The translations under genes and the position numbers were made by a program. Positions 20,138-28,924 of a stretch of DNA of 64,000 nucleotides are shown one piece after another. The stretch comes from Flavobacterium sp. ACN6. Lineage in GTDB: Bacteria > Bacteroidota > Bacteroidia > Flavobacteriales > Flavobacteriaceae. The notes beneath the pieces are model-generated. The model worked only from the letters and a program-made list of their open reading frames with translations, was not told the origin of the DNA and made no database searches. Location: the NCBI RefSeq assembly GCF_002304005.1, contig NZ_MRCQ01000016.1, positions 57,634 to 121,633 on the forward strand, given 5' to 3'. The first letter of the stretch is position 1, and each line of letters starts with the position of its first letter.

Positions 20138-21301
20138 ATGGTTTTTAGATTAATAATAGGGTTGTTTTTTTTCAGTGTTGGAGCATTTGCACAAGATAAT
20201 TTTGTTAAGCACAAAATTTCACAAGGAGAAAATCTTTCCGTTATTGCTAAAAAATATGGAGTGAAAGTAAAAGACATTTCTGATGCAAATCCGAACACTT
20301 CTAAAATCTTAAAACTAAATTCGGTTCTTTTAATTCCGAATAAAAATAAAAATATTGCTAAAGTTAAAACTAAAACAGAGTCTAAATCTGAAGTAGTTCT
20401 AAATACTAGTCCAAATTCACACGAAGTGGCTGCAAAAGAAACACTTTGGGGAATTTCAAAAAAATACAATGTCTCTGTTGATGACTTAAAGAAAGCAAAT
20501 CCGCTTTTAGAGTCAGAAGGACTTAAAATAGGACAGCAGATTGTCATTCCTTCAAATTCTTCTACTGTTGCTTCTTTAAATGAAAAAACTATTGAAAGTA
20601 CTCCAGAAATTGTTTCTACTAATGTTGAATTGTACAGAGAAGTAAAATCTAAAGAAACGAAATACGGTATTTCTAAAGAATATGGAATAACTGTTGCAGA
20701 ATTAGAGCGTCAGAATCCATCAATTAAGGGAAAAGTGCCGGTAGGTTATCTACTAAAAATTAGTGTTCCAAAGGAAAAAGCCGATTCAATTCAAGCTGCG
20801 AAAGCTTTGCAGGAATCTAATATAGCTTCAATTTCTTCTTCAACTCAAATAGCAGAAACTGCTCCAGAAATCAAAAGAGATTCTACTTTTGTTAGATTAT
20901 CATCAGGAAGTCATTCTGAATTAATAGACCAGATTATCGCAAATGCAACTGAAAATATTGGAGTGCGCTATCGATCGGGCGGTACAACAAAAGCCGGTTT
21001 CGATTGTTCAGGTTTAATGATTTGTACCTTTAATAATTTCGATATTAAATTACCAAGAAGTTCTATAGAGCAATCACGCTATGGTACAAAAATCACAAGT
21101 GACGAAGCTCAAAAAGGAGATTTGATTTTCTTTAGAACAAATGGAAGACGTCATATCAATCATGTTGGAATGATAGTTGAAGTAGCCGACGGAGAAATTA
21201 AATTTGTACATTCATCAACTCACGGAGGTGTAATGATTTCTTCTACAAAAGAACCATATTACACAAGAGCATTTTCTCAAGTAAATCGAGTTTTAGAATA
21301 G
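20138..21301 (+). CDS. LysM and NlpC/P60 cell-wall hydrolase
   Basis: This is a secreted peptidoglycan hydrolase of 387 residues. A short signal peptide (MVFRLIIGLFFFSVGAFAQ) is followed by three LysM peptidoglycan-binding modules, beginning HKISQGENLSVIAKKYGV, HEVAAKETLWGISKKYNV and REVKSKETKYGISKEYGI. A C-terminal NlpC/P60 domain has the catalytic cysteine in GFDCSGLM and the histidine in INHVGMIVEV, with a further histidine in VHSSTHGG. The frame also allows a GTG at 20132, but the ATG at 20138 gives a better signal peptide. The gene ends two bases before the stop of the convergent response regulator, with no terminator between them. Confidence 0.93.
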   Translation: MVFRLIIGLFFFSVGAFAQDNFVKHKISQGENLSVIAKKYGVKVKDISDANPNTSKILKLNSVLLIPNKNKNIAKVKTKTESKSEVVLNTSPNSHEVAAKETLWGISKKYNVSVDDLKKANPLLESEGLKIGQQIVIPSNSSTVASLNEKTIESTPEIVSTNVELYREVKSKETKYGISKEYGITVAELERQNPSIKGKVPVGYLLKISVPKEKADSIQAAKALQESNIASISSSTQIAETAPEIKRDSTFVRLSSGSHSELIDQIIANATENIGVRYRSGGTTKAGFDCSGLMICTFNNFDIKLPRSSIEQSRYGTKITSDEAQKGDLIFFRTNGRRHINHVGMIVEVADGEIKFVHSSTHGGVMISSTKEPYYTRAFSQVNRVLE

Positions 21302-21303
21302 TA

Positions 21304-21690
21304 CTAACGAAAAGCGCTTTTTAATAAATCCAATCGGAACGGTTTGTTCCAAAAATCAGAAACATATTTGTTTTCTTTTGCCTTTTTAATTTCCTCTGTA
21401 TCCAAAGTAGAAGAAATTACAAAGATTTCAATCTTTTCTTTAACGTCTTCTTCAAGTCGTGCAAATTCATCTAAAAACTCAAATCCGTTCATTATAGGCA
21501 TTTGAATGTCTAAAAGTATAATAAGTGATTCATTATTATCTGAATTTTTTAAAAGCCACTCTATTCCTTCCTTTCCATTATTTGCTATAAACAGCGGATT
21601 GACATCTAATCCTTTTTTGAGCAATTTTTTAGTTACAAATTGGTCAATTAAATTGTCATCTATAATTATGAATTGAGGTTTAAAATCCAT
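21304..21690 (-). CDS. Single-domain response regulator
   Basis: This 128-residue protein consists only of a CheY-like receiver. The acidic pocket is D11-D12, the phosphoacceptor is D61 in LLDIQMP, the conserved S/T is in VISST, and the lysine is in NKPFR. There is no output domain. Its start overlaps the end of the histidine kinase gene by 11 bases, so the two are translationally coupled and very likely form a pair. With no DNA-binding domain it probably relays the signal by protein contact or phosphotransfer. Confidence 0.92.
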   Translation of the reverse strand: MDFKPQFIIIDDNLIDQFVTKKLLKKGLDVNPLFIANNGKEGIEWLLKNSDNNESLIILLDIQMPIMNGFEFLDEFARLEEDVKEKIEIFVISSTLDTEEIKKAKENKYVSDFWNKPFRLDLLKSAFR

Positions 21691-23104
21691 GAGAATTTGG
21701 TATGGTTACTATAAATTTACTTCCGATATTGTTTTCTGAAATAACAGAAATGTCTCCTTTAATGTTTTCAACAGCTTCTTTTACAATATAAAGTCCTAAT
21801 CCTGATCCTTTATTTTTGTTTGTTCCAAAGTACATTTCAAAAATATTTTCTTTGTGGTCGTCATGAATCCCGATTCCATTATCTGCCACTTCAATTTTAT
21901 TTACACCGTCACTAAAATAAGTTTTAATGGTAATAAACATTTCTTGTTTACTGCAATCAGCATATTTGATGGCATTGGATAAAAGATTGTTAATAATGAT
22001 TTTTAGACGAAGACCATCACTTTCGATTTGATCTACAAGAAGTTCCTGTGTGAATTTTATTCTGCTGGCGTTTTCAATATGCATCAATTGTAAAATAGCT
22101 TCGTTGAATAACTCCTTTAAACTTACAGGTTCCATGATTACTTCTTTTCTTTTGTTTTTAGAATAATCAATAATGTCACTTATAAATTGGTCTTGTCTGG
22201 CCAAGCTTTGCTGCATCATTTCCAGATAATTCCGCACTTGATTTACATCATCTTCTAAAGCTGTAATTTCAATAAGACCTTTTAGTGAGGTTATTGGAGA
22301 TCTTAAATCGTGTGAAGCGCTGTAAACAAATCGATCTAATTCACGATTTACAATAATTAAATTTTCATTTTTTACTTCAATTTCTTTTTTTGAAATAAGA
22401 AGTCTTTTGACCATTATTGAATAGTAAAGACAAACGCTGCAGATTATTACTAAGATGAAAAAAACATTAGTAATAATTAATAAGTCTTTTATTTTTCGGG
22501 TTCCTTCTCCCAAAACATTCGAAAAATTCCGTTGATTAATAGTCAATTGATCGCTTATGGTGCTAATTTCTTCTAAGTATTGCTGTTCTTGTTCTAGCGT
22601 TAAAAGATTTCTTTCGATTTTAGCATTAATCTGCTGGCCTATAATAAATAATCTAAAAACAAGTTTGTCGGCTTTTCCCCATTCGTCAATTGCTTTTGAT
22701 AAAAAAGAGACATGTTTGAAATTGTCAAATAACCAAATGAGATCATCCAAATCATCTTCATGATTTCGTCCAATTAAAAAACCATTTCGCGCGATTTTGT
22801 TGTCTCCGGCTTTTAAAAGTGTAATTCGTGCAATACCATCACCCTGCGGAACTTTTAATTCTTCTAAATATAATTTCCATTGATTTGGATTTTTAGTGTA
22901 AAGGTAAGTTAGCAGATGTCTTGATGCATCTTTCTGTCCTTTGGAGTAATGAGATTCTCCATTAACGTAAGCTCTGTTTGCAGATAAAATTTTAATGGTA
23001 AAAAAATTAATGCAGATAAGAAGTGCACAAGAGATAAAAACTATTAAAATAAGAATGAAAACATTGGGGAAGCGAAAGTTCTTTAACGCTCGTAGCTTTG
23101 ACAT
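21680..23104 (-). CDS. Membrane sensor histidine kinase
   Basis: This 474-residue kinase has transmembrane helices near residues 15-35 and 208-230 that bracket a periplasmic sensor of about 170 residues with no recognised fold. A coiled linker leads to HisKA (YSASHDLRSPITSLKG, phosphorylated histidine in SHDLRSP) and an HATPase domain with NLLSNAIKYA, DNGIGI and GSGLGLYIV. It overlaps the downstream single-domain receiver gene. The signal sensed is unknown. The gene lies downstream of a 278-base spacer with no other gene. Confidence 0.92.
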   Translation of the reverse strand: MSKLRALKNFRFPNVFILILIVFISCALLICINFFTIKILSANRAYVNGESHYSKGQKDASRHLLTYLYTKNPNQWKLYLEELKVPQGDGIARITLLKAGDNKIARNGFLIGRNHEDDLDDLIWLFDNFKHVSFLSKAIDEWGKADKLVFRLFIIGQQINAKIERNLLTLEQEQQYLEEISTISDQLTINQRNFSNVLGEGTRKIKDLLIITNVFFILVIICSVCLYYSIMVKRLLISKKEIEVKNENLIIVNRELDRFVYSASHDLRSPITSLKGLIEITALEDDVNQVRNYLEMMQQSLARQDQFISDIIDYSKNKRKEVIMEPVSLKELFNEAILQLMHIENASRIKFTQELLVDQIESDGLRLKIIINNLLSNAIKYADCSKQEMFITIKTYFSDGVNKIEVADNGIGIHDDHKENIFEMYFGTNKNKGSGLGLYIVKEAVENIKGDISVISENNIGSKFIVTIPNSHGF

Positions 23105-23382
23105 AGTTTTATATTAGCAGGTTAATTATAAAGCGTCTTTTGGTTTTTTGCTTCTAACTTAAAATAACCTTATGGGGAAAGGTTATCTATTGTTTTGAAT
23201 TAAACAATTGTTAATTTTATTTGCTATTTGAAAATAAATTTGGAATGGTTATTTCAAATGTAGTAAAATTTATCTTATAATATTTGCAAAAAAGAGGAGT
23301 GAATGAAAAAATAATTACTAATTTTTTCTGTTTTTATAGAGGAAATTGGATTTTTGTTTAATTGAAAGATCCGCAGATATTA

Positions 23383-24141
23383 CTAAAATTTGGCATATAA
23401 GATCAATCTTCTAAAGGCATAAATAGAGGGAACAACGGGAAAATAAGCATTAATTCTTTTTTTTAATTCATTTGATAATTCTTCAAATTCATTTTCTTTT
23501 AAACGTTCTTGATAAACGGTTAATGCGGAACCCGAAATAAAATCAAAAAAGTCATTTTTACTATTTGAAATTAAAGGATAAACTTTTTCATAAATATTTA
23601 GATTTTTACCGCCGTTTTCAAAAAGGATTTTTGCGTATTCGTCCAAAGTTAGTACTGGAGAAGGGCGTGTCCAATTCTTTAAGTAAGACGAAAAAGGTTC
23701 TTCCTGAACTAAATTTAAAAGTATTTTATTGAGAATATTTTCATTTTGCTGCGGCATTTGAACAGCCAACTGACCACCTGGATTTATACAAGAAATTATT
23801 TTTGGAAAAAGTTCATTGTGATCATCAATCCATTGTAATGCGGCATTAGAAAAAATTAAATCCCATTTCTTATCAGTATTAAGCTGGTCTAAAATTGTTC
23901 TTTCTTCGAACTTAAGATTTTCTCCCAACGGAGCTTTGGGCAGCATTTCTGCAGAGTTATCGATGCCGAGAACAGTTGGATTGTTAAGCTTTTCGGACAG
24001 TTTCTTTGTGAGTTCACCTGTACCGCACCCTAAATCAAGGACTTTTAGATTTGGCTGGTCAACAATATGACTTGTAAGATCTTCAAAAGGTTTAGAACGT
24101 TCTTCTTTAAACTCGTTGTATTTTTTGGGATCCCAAGTCAT
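23383..24141 (-). CDS. tam: SAM methyltransferase resembling trans-aconitate 2-methyltransferase
   Basis: This class I SAM-dependent methyltransferase has 252 residues. The N-terminal pattern W-P-KY-F--ERSKPFEDL, the SAM site VLDLGCGTGEL, FSNAALQWIDDHNELFPKI and NPGGQLAVQMPQ match the Tam family closely. Tam methylates trans-aconitate, an inhibitory by-product formed from the aconitase intermediate cis-aconitate. Two aconitase genes lie about 4-9 kb away, which fits but does not prove this function. A gene for a small secreted protein follows 34 bases upstream in the same direction, so they may share a transcript. The family assignment is good; the exact substrate is inferred. Confidence 0.8.
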   Translation of the reverse strand: MTWDPKKYNEFKEERSKPFEDLTSHIVDQPNLKVLDLGCGTGELTKKLSEKLNNPTVLGIDNSAEMLPKAPLGENLKFEERTILDQLNTDKKWDLIFSNAALQWIDDHNELFPKIISCINPGGQLAVQMPQQNENILNKILLNLVQEEPFSSYLKNWTRPSPVLTLDEYAKILFENGGKNLNIYEKVYPLISNSKNDFFDFISGSALTVYQERLKENEFEELSNELKKRINAYFPVVPSIYAFRRLILYAKF

Positions 24142-24175
24142 ATATGTAGTTTTATTTTAAAGTTAGTAAAAAATG

Positions 24176-24520
24176 CTAACGTTTTAAAATTAAAGGAACA
24201 GATTGTCCCATTTGTTTATAAGTTCCAGTAATAACTTGGTTCTTATCCAGAACGCCTTCATATTCGATCGTTAAGCTTTCTACCGCAATTTTTAGAGTTG
24301 AATTTTCAAAAGTTGTTGAGGTAGCGGGAATGCCAAATGCTTGTTGATCTGGGCTGTCCATGGTAGCGCTGAAGCCATTATCGGTTTTTACAACATGTAA
24401 CACAACATTAAGCTCCATATTTGGAACTTTAAGAACTCCTTTCCAATCACCAACAATGTCTTGAGCGAATGTGCTTAGAGAAGCAAAAAAGAATAAAAGT
24501 AAAAAAGTGTTTTTTTTCAT
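24176..24520 (-). CDS. Small secreted lipocalin-like protein
   Basis: This 114-residue protein has a clear signal peptide (MKKNTFLLLFFFASLSTFAQ) and then a single beta-rich domain starting DIVGDWKGVLKVPNMEL, with SATMDSPDQQAFGIP in the middle. The same domain occurs in Bacteroidota as an N-terminal extension of alpha/beta hydrolases. Here it stands alone with no catalytic part. No function can be assigned. It is followed by the tam-like gene and probably transcribed with it. Confidence 0.75.
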   Translation of the reverse strand: MKKNTFLLLFFFASLSTFAQDIVGDWKGVLKVPNMELNVVLHVVKTDNGFSATMDSPDQQAFGIPATSTTFENSTLKIAVESLTIEYEGVLDKNQVITGTYKQMGQSVPLILKR

Positions 24521-24573
24521 TTTTCGAAATTTAAAAAGTAAAGATTAATTTGTGTGAAAATACTTAGGTGAAT

Positions 24574-24912
24574 TTAAGAATTTAAATTTATCAATCCTTT
24601 AAAAAATTGAATGCCACCGAATAATATTGCTCCCCAAAAAATAAAGCCAATATTGGAAAGGGTTAAAATAGTGCCGCCTGCAAACCATAAAGCTCCGTAG
24701 ATCATATCTTTTCTAGCTTTGCTATTATTTGCTTCTTGTATTTGATCTTCGACATTCTCCACAACAGAAGCTGCATTTTCTGGAGTAAGTCCTTGTAAGA
24801 TTAAAGCATTCTTGGCTTCATAAGCAGATTTTTCCTGATTCACCATTAGGTCTGCCGCATAATTGTAAAACTGACTTGAAATTTCAAGCGAATTTGGATT
24901 GGTTGTTTCCAT
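24574..24912 (-). CDS. Small membrane protein, unknown
   Basis: I do not recognise this 112-residue protein. A soluble helical N-terminus (about 1-70) contains a stretch resembling a short helical repeat (AYEAKNALILQGLTPENAASVVENVEDQIQEA, charged and amphipathic). Two closely spaced transmembrane helices follow (about 72-92 and 94-108). There is no signal peptide. It lies 53 bases upstream of the small secreted protein gene on the same strand. A promoter was not identified. Confidence 0.65.
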   Translation of the reverse strand: METTNPNSLEISSQFYNYAADLMVNQEKSAYEAKNALILQGLTPENAASVVENVEDQIQEANNSKARKDMIYGALWFAGGTILTLSNIGFIFWGAILFGGIQFFKGLINLNS

Positions 24913-25161
24913 AAATTAGTTTTTAGATTTGGTTTATTTTGATTAGTGAATCAAATATAAGTACTTGAAACTGTTTATGTTTACGGGAAGACGTAAAGGG
25001 AGGTTTTTTATTTTAAAAAATCTAATGAAGGTTGTGCCAAAAATGACCGCACCCATTTTTGCACTCTGTATTTCTTCTTTTGGATTCATGAATAAAATAT
25101 AATATCTATTATAATTATTGTAGCAGTAATTTTATTTTAGAAGAGAAAGATCTTATGAAAC

Positions 25162-25254
25162 CGATTCGCGTGAGGGATAGAGGCGGTATCCTTTTGTGAA
25201 GAGAAACGGAACAAAAGATATAGCCGAAAGCCCGACCCGGAGGGACACGCCCAA
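25162..25254 (+). ncRNA. Structured repeat RNA candidate, copy 1
   Basis: An outer stem GCGTG/CACGC (25168-25172 and 25246-25250) encloses a long hairpin. In it GGC-GTAT-CTTTTGT at 25182-25197 pairs with ACAAAAGATATAGCC at 25211-25225, with one bulge and one mismatch. A small CCC/GGG hairpin follows. The words GATAG, ATCCTTTTGTG and GAAACGGA recur in a second element on the minus strand near 42.1 kb with the same order. This looks like a flavobacterial structured repeat, possibly the Flavo-1 RNA motif, which I cannot confirm here. It lies 88 bases upstream of the permease gene. The rest of the 429-base gap shows no gene. Confidence 0.6.
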
Positions 25255-25341
25255 AATATTTTTAAATAATCTAAAATCAGTGCTCTAAAATTTAAAATTT
25301 CAGAAAAAAGTATATCTTTAACCAACCATAAACCAATAGAA

Positions 25342-26763
25342 ATGCAAGAAAACGACCAAGAACATTTTAAAAGAGAACTCGGATTATTAGACGGAACTAT
25401 GCTTGTAGTTGGTTCTATGATAGGATCTGGGATATTTATTGTTAGTGCCGATATCGCCAGACAAGTAGGATCTGCGGGATGGCTGACATTAATTTGGCTT
25501 ATCTCTGGATTAATTACCATTATTGCCGCCGTAAGTTATGGCGAATTAAGCGCAATGTTTCCTAAAGCAGGTGGACAATATGTTTATTTGAAAGAAGCTT
25601 ATAACAAATTAATCGCCTTTTTGTACGGCTGGAGTTTTTTTGCTGTAATTCAGACAGGAACAATTGCTGCGGTTGGAGTGGCTTTTTCTAAATTCGCAGC
25701 TTATTTATATGAGCCTTTCAGTGATGAAAATATTCTTTACGAATTAGGGGCTTTTAAACTTAATGCTGCACAGCTTGTTTCTATTTTTACAATTGTATTA
25801 TTGACTTATATAAATAGTCGCGGCGTAAAAAACGGTAAAATTCTGCAAACCGTTCTTACCATTATCAAAATTTTATCATTGCTGGGATTAATCGTTTTTG
25901 GATTTACTCTTGGAGCAAAAGCTTCAGTTTGGGATGCAAACTGGGCAGACGGATGGAATACTCGCGTATTTGATAAAGAAAGCGGTTCATGGCTTCCAAT
26001 TGGCGGAACGGCTTTGATTACGGGAATTTCAGCGGCGATGGTTGGATCTTTGTTTTCAAGTGATGCTTGGAATGGTGTTACTTTTATTGCTGGGGAAATT
26101 AAAAATCCAAAACGAAATGTTGGTTTCAGCTTGTTTCTAGGAACATTTATTGTAACTATTATTTATGTTTTAACGAATATTATGTACTTAGCGGTAATTC
26201 CGTTAGACGAAATTGCAACAGCAAAATCTGATCGTGTAGCGGTTGTAGCATCGCAATATATTTTCGGAAATATTGGAACATTGATTATTGCAATTATGAT
26301 TATGATTTCGACTTTTGCCTGCAACAACGGATTAATTATGGCGGGGGCAAGGGTTTATTATACAATGGCAAACGATGGTTTGTTCTTTAAAAAAGCGGCT
26401 GTTTTAAATAGTTCAAGCGTTCCTGCATGGGCGCTTTGGGCACAATGTGTGTGGGCTTCTGCTTTATGTCTGACTGGAAAGTATGGCGATTTATTGGACT
26501 TTGTAATTATTATAGTTTTGATTTTCTACATTCTTACAATCTATGGAATTTTTATTTTACGTAAAAAAATGCCTGATGTAGAAAGACCTTATAAAGCTTT
26601 TGGGTATCCATTTTTACCAATGCTGTATATTATTATTGCAGCAGCAATTTGCGTTTCTTTATTGCTTACAAAATTCTCAACCTGCGGATGGGGAGTTTTA
26701 ATTATGCTGACAGGAATTCCAGTTTATTATTTAACAAAACCAAAAGAAGATAAAATAAGTTAG
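25342..26763 (+). CDS. APC-family amino acid permease
   Basis: This inner-membrane transporter of 473 residues has about 12 predicted helices. It opens with the APC hallmark GLLDGTMLVVGSMIGSGIFIVSADIARQVG, continues with ISGLITIIAAVSYGELSAMFPKAGGQYVYLKEAYN, and ends in basic residues. It resembles the L-type and serine/threonine-exchanger branch, which transports neutral amino acids. The substrate cannot be read from the sequence. It is a single-gene unit with a strong terminator after it and a structured RNA-like repeat before it. Confidence 0.9.
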   Translation: MQENDQEHFKRELGLLDGTMLVVGSMIGSGIFIVSADIARQVGSAGWLTLIWLISGLITIIAAVSYGELSAMFPKAGGQYVYLKEAYNKLIAFLYGWSFFAVIQTGTIAAVGVAFSKFAAYLYEPFSDENILYELGAFKLNAAQLVSIFTIVLLTYINSRGVKNGKILQTVLTIIKILSLLGLIVFGFTLGAKASVWDANWADGWNTRVFDKESGSWLPIGGTALITGISAAMVGSLFSSDAWNGVTFIAGEIKNPKRNVGFSLFLGTFIVTIIYVLTNIMYLAVIPLDEIATAKSDRVAVVASQYIFGNIGTLIIAIMIMISTFACNNGLIMAGARVYYTMANDGLFFKKAAVLNSSSVPAWALWAQCVWASALCLTGKYGDLLDFVIIIVLIFYILTIYGIFILRKKMPDVERPYKAFGYPFLPMLYIIIAAAICVSLLLTKFSTCGWGVLIMLTGIPVYYLTKPKEDKIS

Positions 26764-26795
26764 TTTCAAGATCAGAATCTTTCTTTATAGAAACT

Positions 26796-26827
26796 AAAGC
26801 GCCTTGTAATTTACAAGGCGCTTTTTT
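26796..26827 (+). terminator. Terminator after the permease gene
   Basis: The stem AGCGCCTTGT/ACAAGGCGCT is GC-rich, has a short loop, and is followed by six Ts. Confidence 0.92.
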
Positions 26828-26928
26828 GTGCAACAAATTTAAAACCAAAATTGAACAATAAATGTTTTAAGTAAACTGCTCCAATTTGCAGCATCTCGAC
26901 TAAGTGATAAATAAGTCAGCTTTTTTGA

Positions 26929-27672
26929 TTATTTGACAGAGTAAGGAAGCGAAAGATTACCGCTCGCAACGGTATAAACTTTATAAACGCCTAACATTGG
27001 TTTTGTTCCTTCGCTTTCATGTGACCCGCCAGCTCCAGTGCTGACTTCCATATAACAGCTTACGGCATCAAACTTGAAGCTGGTTTTGTTGTTGATTCTA
27101 AAATCGGGAACAATTACTTTTATAGAATTTCCTTTAGCAGCAATATTAAAACCTGGGCTGTCCATATACATTGCCATTCCGGGATTTGTTGGCGGTAAAA
27201 CAACATTTGGATCTCCTTTTTTAAACTCCCTAACCGAAAGTCCGCCGGCGACGCGTTTATCTTCAACCAATAAAACCCAATGGGCATGCCAGATCAAACC
27301 ATCGTTAAGATAATTTCCGTCTAGATTTTCGTCCCAAAGCGGTGTATCTTCAAAATCAGGGTGTGAGGTTAGTGCCAGAGCGACAATTCCTTCGGCTTGA
27401 CCGAAACCAATATCAGATGATTTTAATGTGGTTGGAAAAACATACGCGAGAACGGGAGCTCCATTTAATTGACCAACTGGTTTAGGCATTGTTTTTCCAG
27501 CTGTTCCTTCTACTTTAATATCCCAAACCGTAATTCCTAAATCGGCCTTGTGGGTTATCGAGGCCGATTTTATTTTGAAGTCACTATTATCGTAATTGCC
27601 GCATTTGTCGCAAGCTTTTGAAACGGCATAATTAAAAAAGATAAAGCATAAAATAAAAATTGATTTTTTCAT
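26929..27672 (-). CDS. Secreted protein of unknown function
   Basis: I do not recognise this 247-residue protein. It has a signal peptide (MKKSIFILCFIFFNYAVSKA) and the mature part begins CDKCGNYDNSDF, a CxxC pair at the very N-terminus. The body is beta-rich and contains notable runs: GLIWHAHWVLLVED, with two histidines that could bind metal, and NPGMAMYMDSPGFN. It is not a clear lipoprotein, because the residues before the cysteine do not form a lipobox. It stands alone on the minus strand, convergent with the permease gene. Copper or other metal binding is a guess only. Confidence 0.7.
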   Translation of the reverse strand: MKKSIFILCFIFFNYAVSKACDKCGNYDNSDFKIKSASITHKADLGITVWDIKVEGTAGKTMPKPVGQLNGAPVLAYVFPTTLKSSDIGFGQAEGIVALALTSHPDFEDTPLWDENLDGNYLNDGLIWHAHWVLLVEDKRVAGGLSVREFKKGDPNVVLPPTNPGMAMYMDSPGFNIAAKGNSIKVIVPDFRINNKTSFKFDAVSCYMEVSTGAGGSHESEGTKPMLGVYKVYTVASGNLSLPYSVK

Positions 27673-27834
27673 AATTCATGTGGTTTAATGTTAATCGGTT
27701 ATTAGAAACCAATACACATGCCACTTAAAAAATGTACTAAAAACAAGGCATTAAGAGTGTTTTAAGTTTTATTTCGACTGTTATATATCGTGAATGGAGC
27801 TGTATTTAGTGAAATTTCGTTATCGACTTTTTTG

Positions 27835-27890
27835 GAGAATAGAGAATAGAGAATAGAGAATAGAGAATAGAGAATAGAGAATAGAGAATA
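27835..27890. repeat. Heptanucleotide tandem repeat (GAGAATA)x8
   Basis: Eight perfect copies of GAGAATA run in tandem with no interruption. The array is in the spacer between a secreted-protein gene (start 27672) and the frameshifted membrane gene (end 27907), downstream of the latter. Perfect copies of a unit that is not a multiple of three suggest recent slippage. Confidence 0.97.
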
Positions 27891-27906
27891 GACTTTTCGG
27901 TTAGGT

Positions 27907-28310
27907 TTATAGTCCGTTTAAATCATTATTAATTCTTTCTTCTGTAGGTCTTAAGAAGATAAGATAGATGATGACTAATATTCCAAATAAGATAAAATCT
28001 GGTTTTAAAAGTAATATTAAAAACGCTGCACCTTTAAAACAGCCCATCTCATTATAGATGCAGCTTGATAAAATGGCAGTTTTTCTTCGACTTTTAATTT
28101 TGGATCGATTTGTTTTAATTGGGATCTAAATAAAAAACTACTAAAAACAAAAGCTAAAACGGGTATAAAAACATAAACTAATGAGGCAGAATCTATATTG
28201 GGCATACTTAATTTTTCAAGAGAAAGCTCTCCTAAAAAATAATAGGCAAGAATAGTTCCGGCACAAATAGCAAGATGAATAATTTGTAAAGTTTTGATTT
28301 TTTCGTTCAT
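27907..28310 (-). pseudogene. Small membrane protein gene with a -1 frameshift
   Basis: From the ATG at 28310 the frame encodes MNEKIKTLQIIHLAICAGTI and two hydrophobic segments, then stops at 28017 after SIMRWAVLKVQRF. In the -1 frame the protein continues from the same point as GAAFLILLLKPDFILFGILV and further, to a natural hydrophilic end NNDLNGL at 27907. Together they give about 134 residues with four membrane segments. The break lies exactly at 28032-28038, which on the minus strand reads T TTA AAG, a canonical slippery heptamer. It is either a one-base deletion (real or sequencing error) or programmed frameshifting. The family function is unknown. Confidence 0.7.
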
Positions 28311-28400
28311 AATATTGATTTTTAGGGTAATGCAAGATAGAACTTTAATAGATATACAAATATAAAGCTTTTGCGTGTTCAAGTTTTTGCCGTTTGACTA

Positions 28401-28433
28401 AAAAAAAAGACACTACAATTAAGTAGTGTCTTT
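28401..28433 (-). terminator. Terminator of the DUF1810 gene
   Basis: The stem AAAGACACTAC/GTAGTGTCTTT is followed on the minus strand by eight Ts. It lies 30 bases after the DUF1810 stop. Confidence 0.88.
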
Positions 28434-28462
28434 AAAATGTAAAAAATCGTCGAGCTCTAAAA

Positions 28463-28924
28463 TTATGCAATAACAGGCTCTGGAGATGATTTTATAGTTG
28501 AATTAATAATAGACAAAGTTATAGGGTCACATTCTCCTGAGAAAAAACAATCCAGAATTTCTTGAAATATTGGATTTGCATTTTCTACCAAAGAAAATAG
28601 TGTCATGCACGAACGTAATTTTCGAGCGTCTAGATCGCCAAAAATTCCATCTGCTGATTTTCTTTTGAAGGTTAGCAAAAGTTCTGAAATTTCGATTAAA
28701 TGTTTTCCAAGAATTGGATGTTCCAAATAATCAGAAGCTTCTTTTAAATCATTAATGGCGTAAAGAATTGCAGTATCGCTTTTTCCTAATCCTTTTATTT
28801 GTGGAAAAATGAACCACATCCAGTGAGTTTCTTTTTTCCCCTTACTGATTTCAGAAAGAGCGGTAAGATAGAGTTTATTTTGCGCATCTAAGAAACGCGT
28901 TAAATCATTGTTTGAATATGCCAT
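28463..28924 (-). CDS. DUF1810 family protein
   Basis: This 153-residue soluble protein has the DUF1810 pattern: DLTRFLDAQNKLYLTALSEI, HWMWFIFPQIKGLGKSD, AILYAINDLKEASDYLEHPILG, and later DARKLRSCMTLFSLV. The function is unknown. The frame is open upstream to an ATG at 28999, but family members begin near MAYSNNDLTRF, so 28924 is chosen. It lies downstream of alkB on the same strand with a 156-base gap, and has its own terminator. Confidence 0.88.
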   Translation of the reverse strand: MAYSNNDLTRFLDAQNKLYLTALSEISKGKKETHWMWFIFPQIKGLGKSDTAILYAINDLKEASDYLEHPILGKHLIEISELLLTFKRKSADGIFGDLDARKLRSCMTLFSLVENANPIFQEILDCFFSGECDPITLSIINSTIKSSPEPVIA

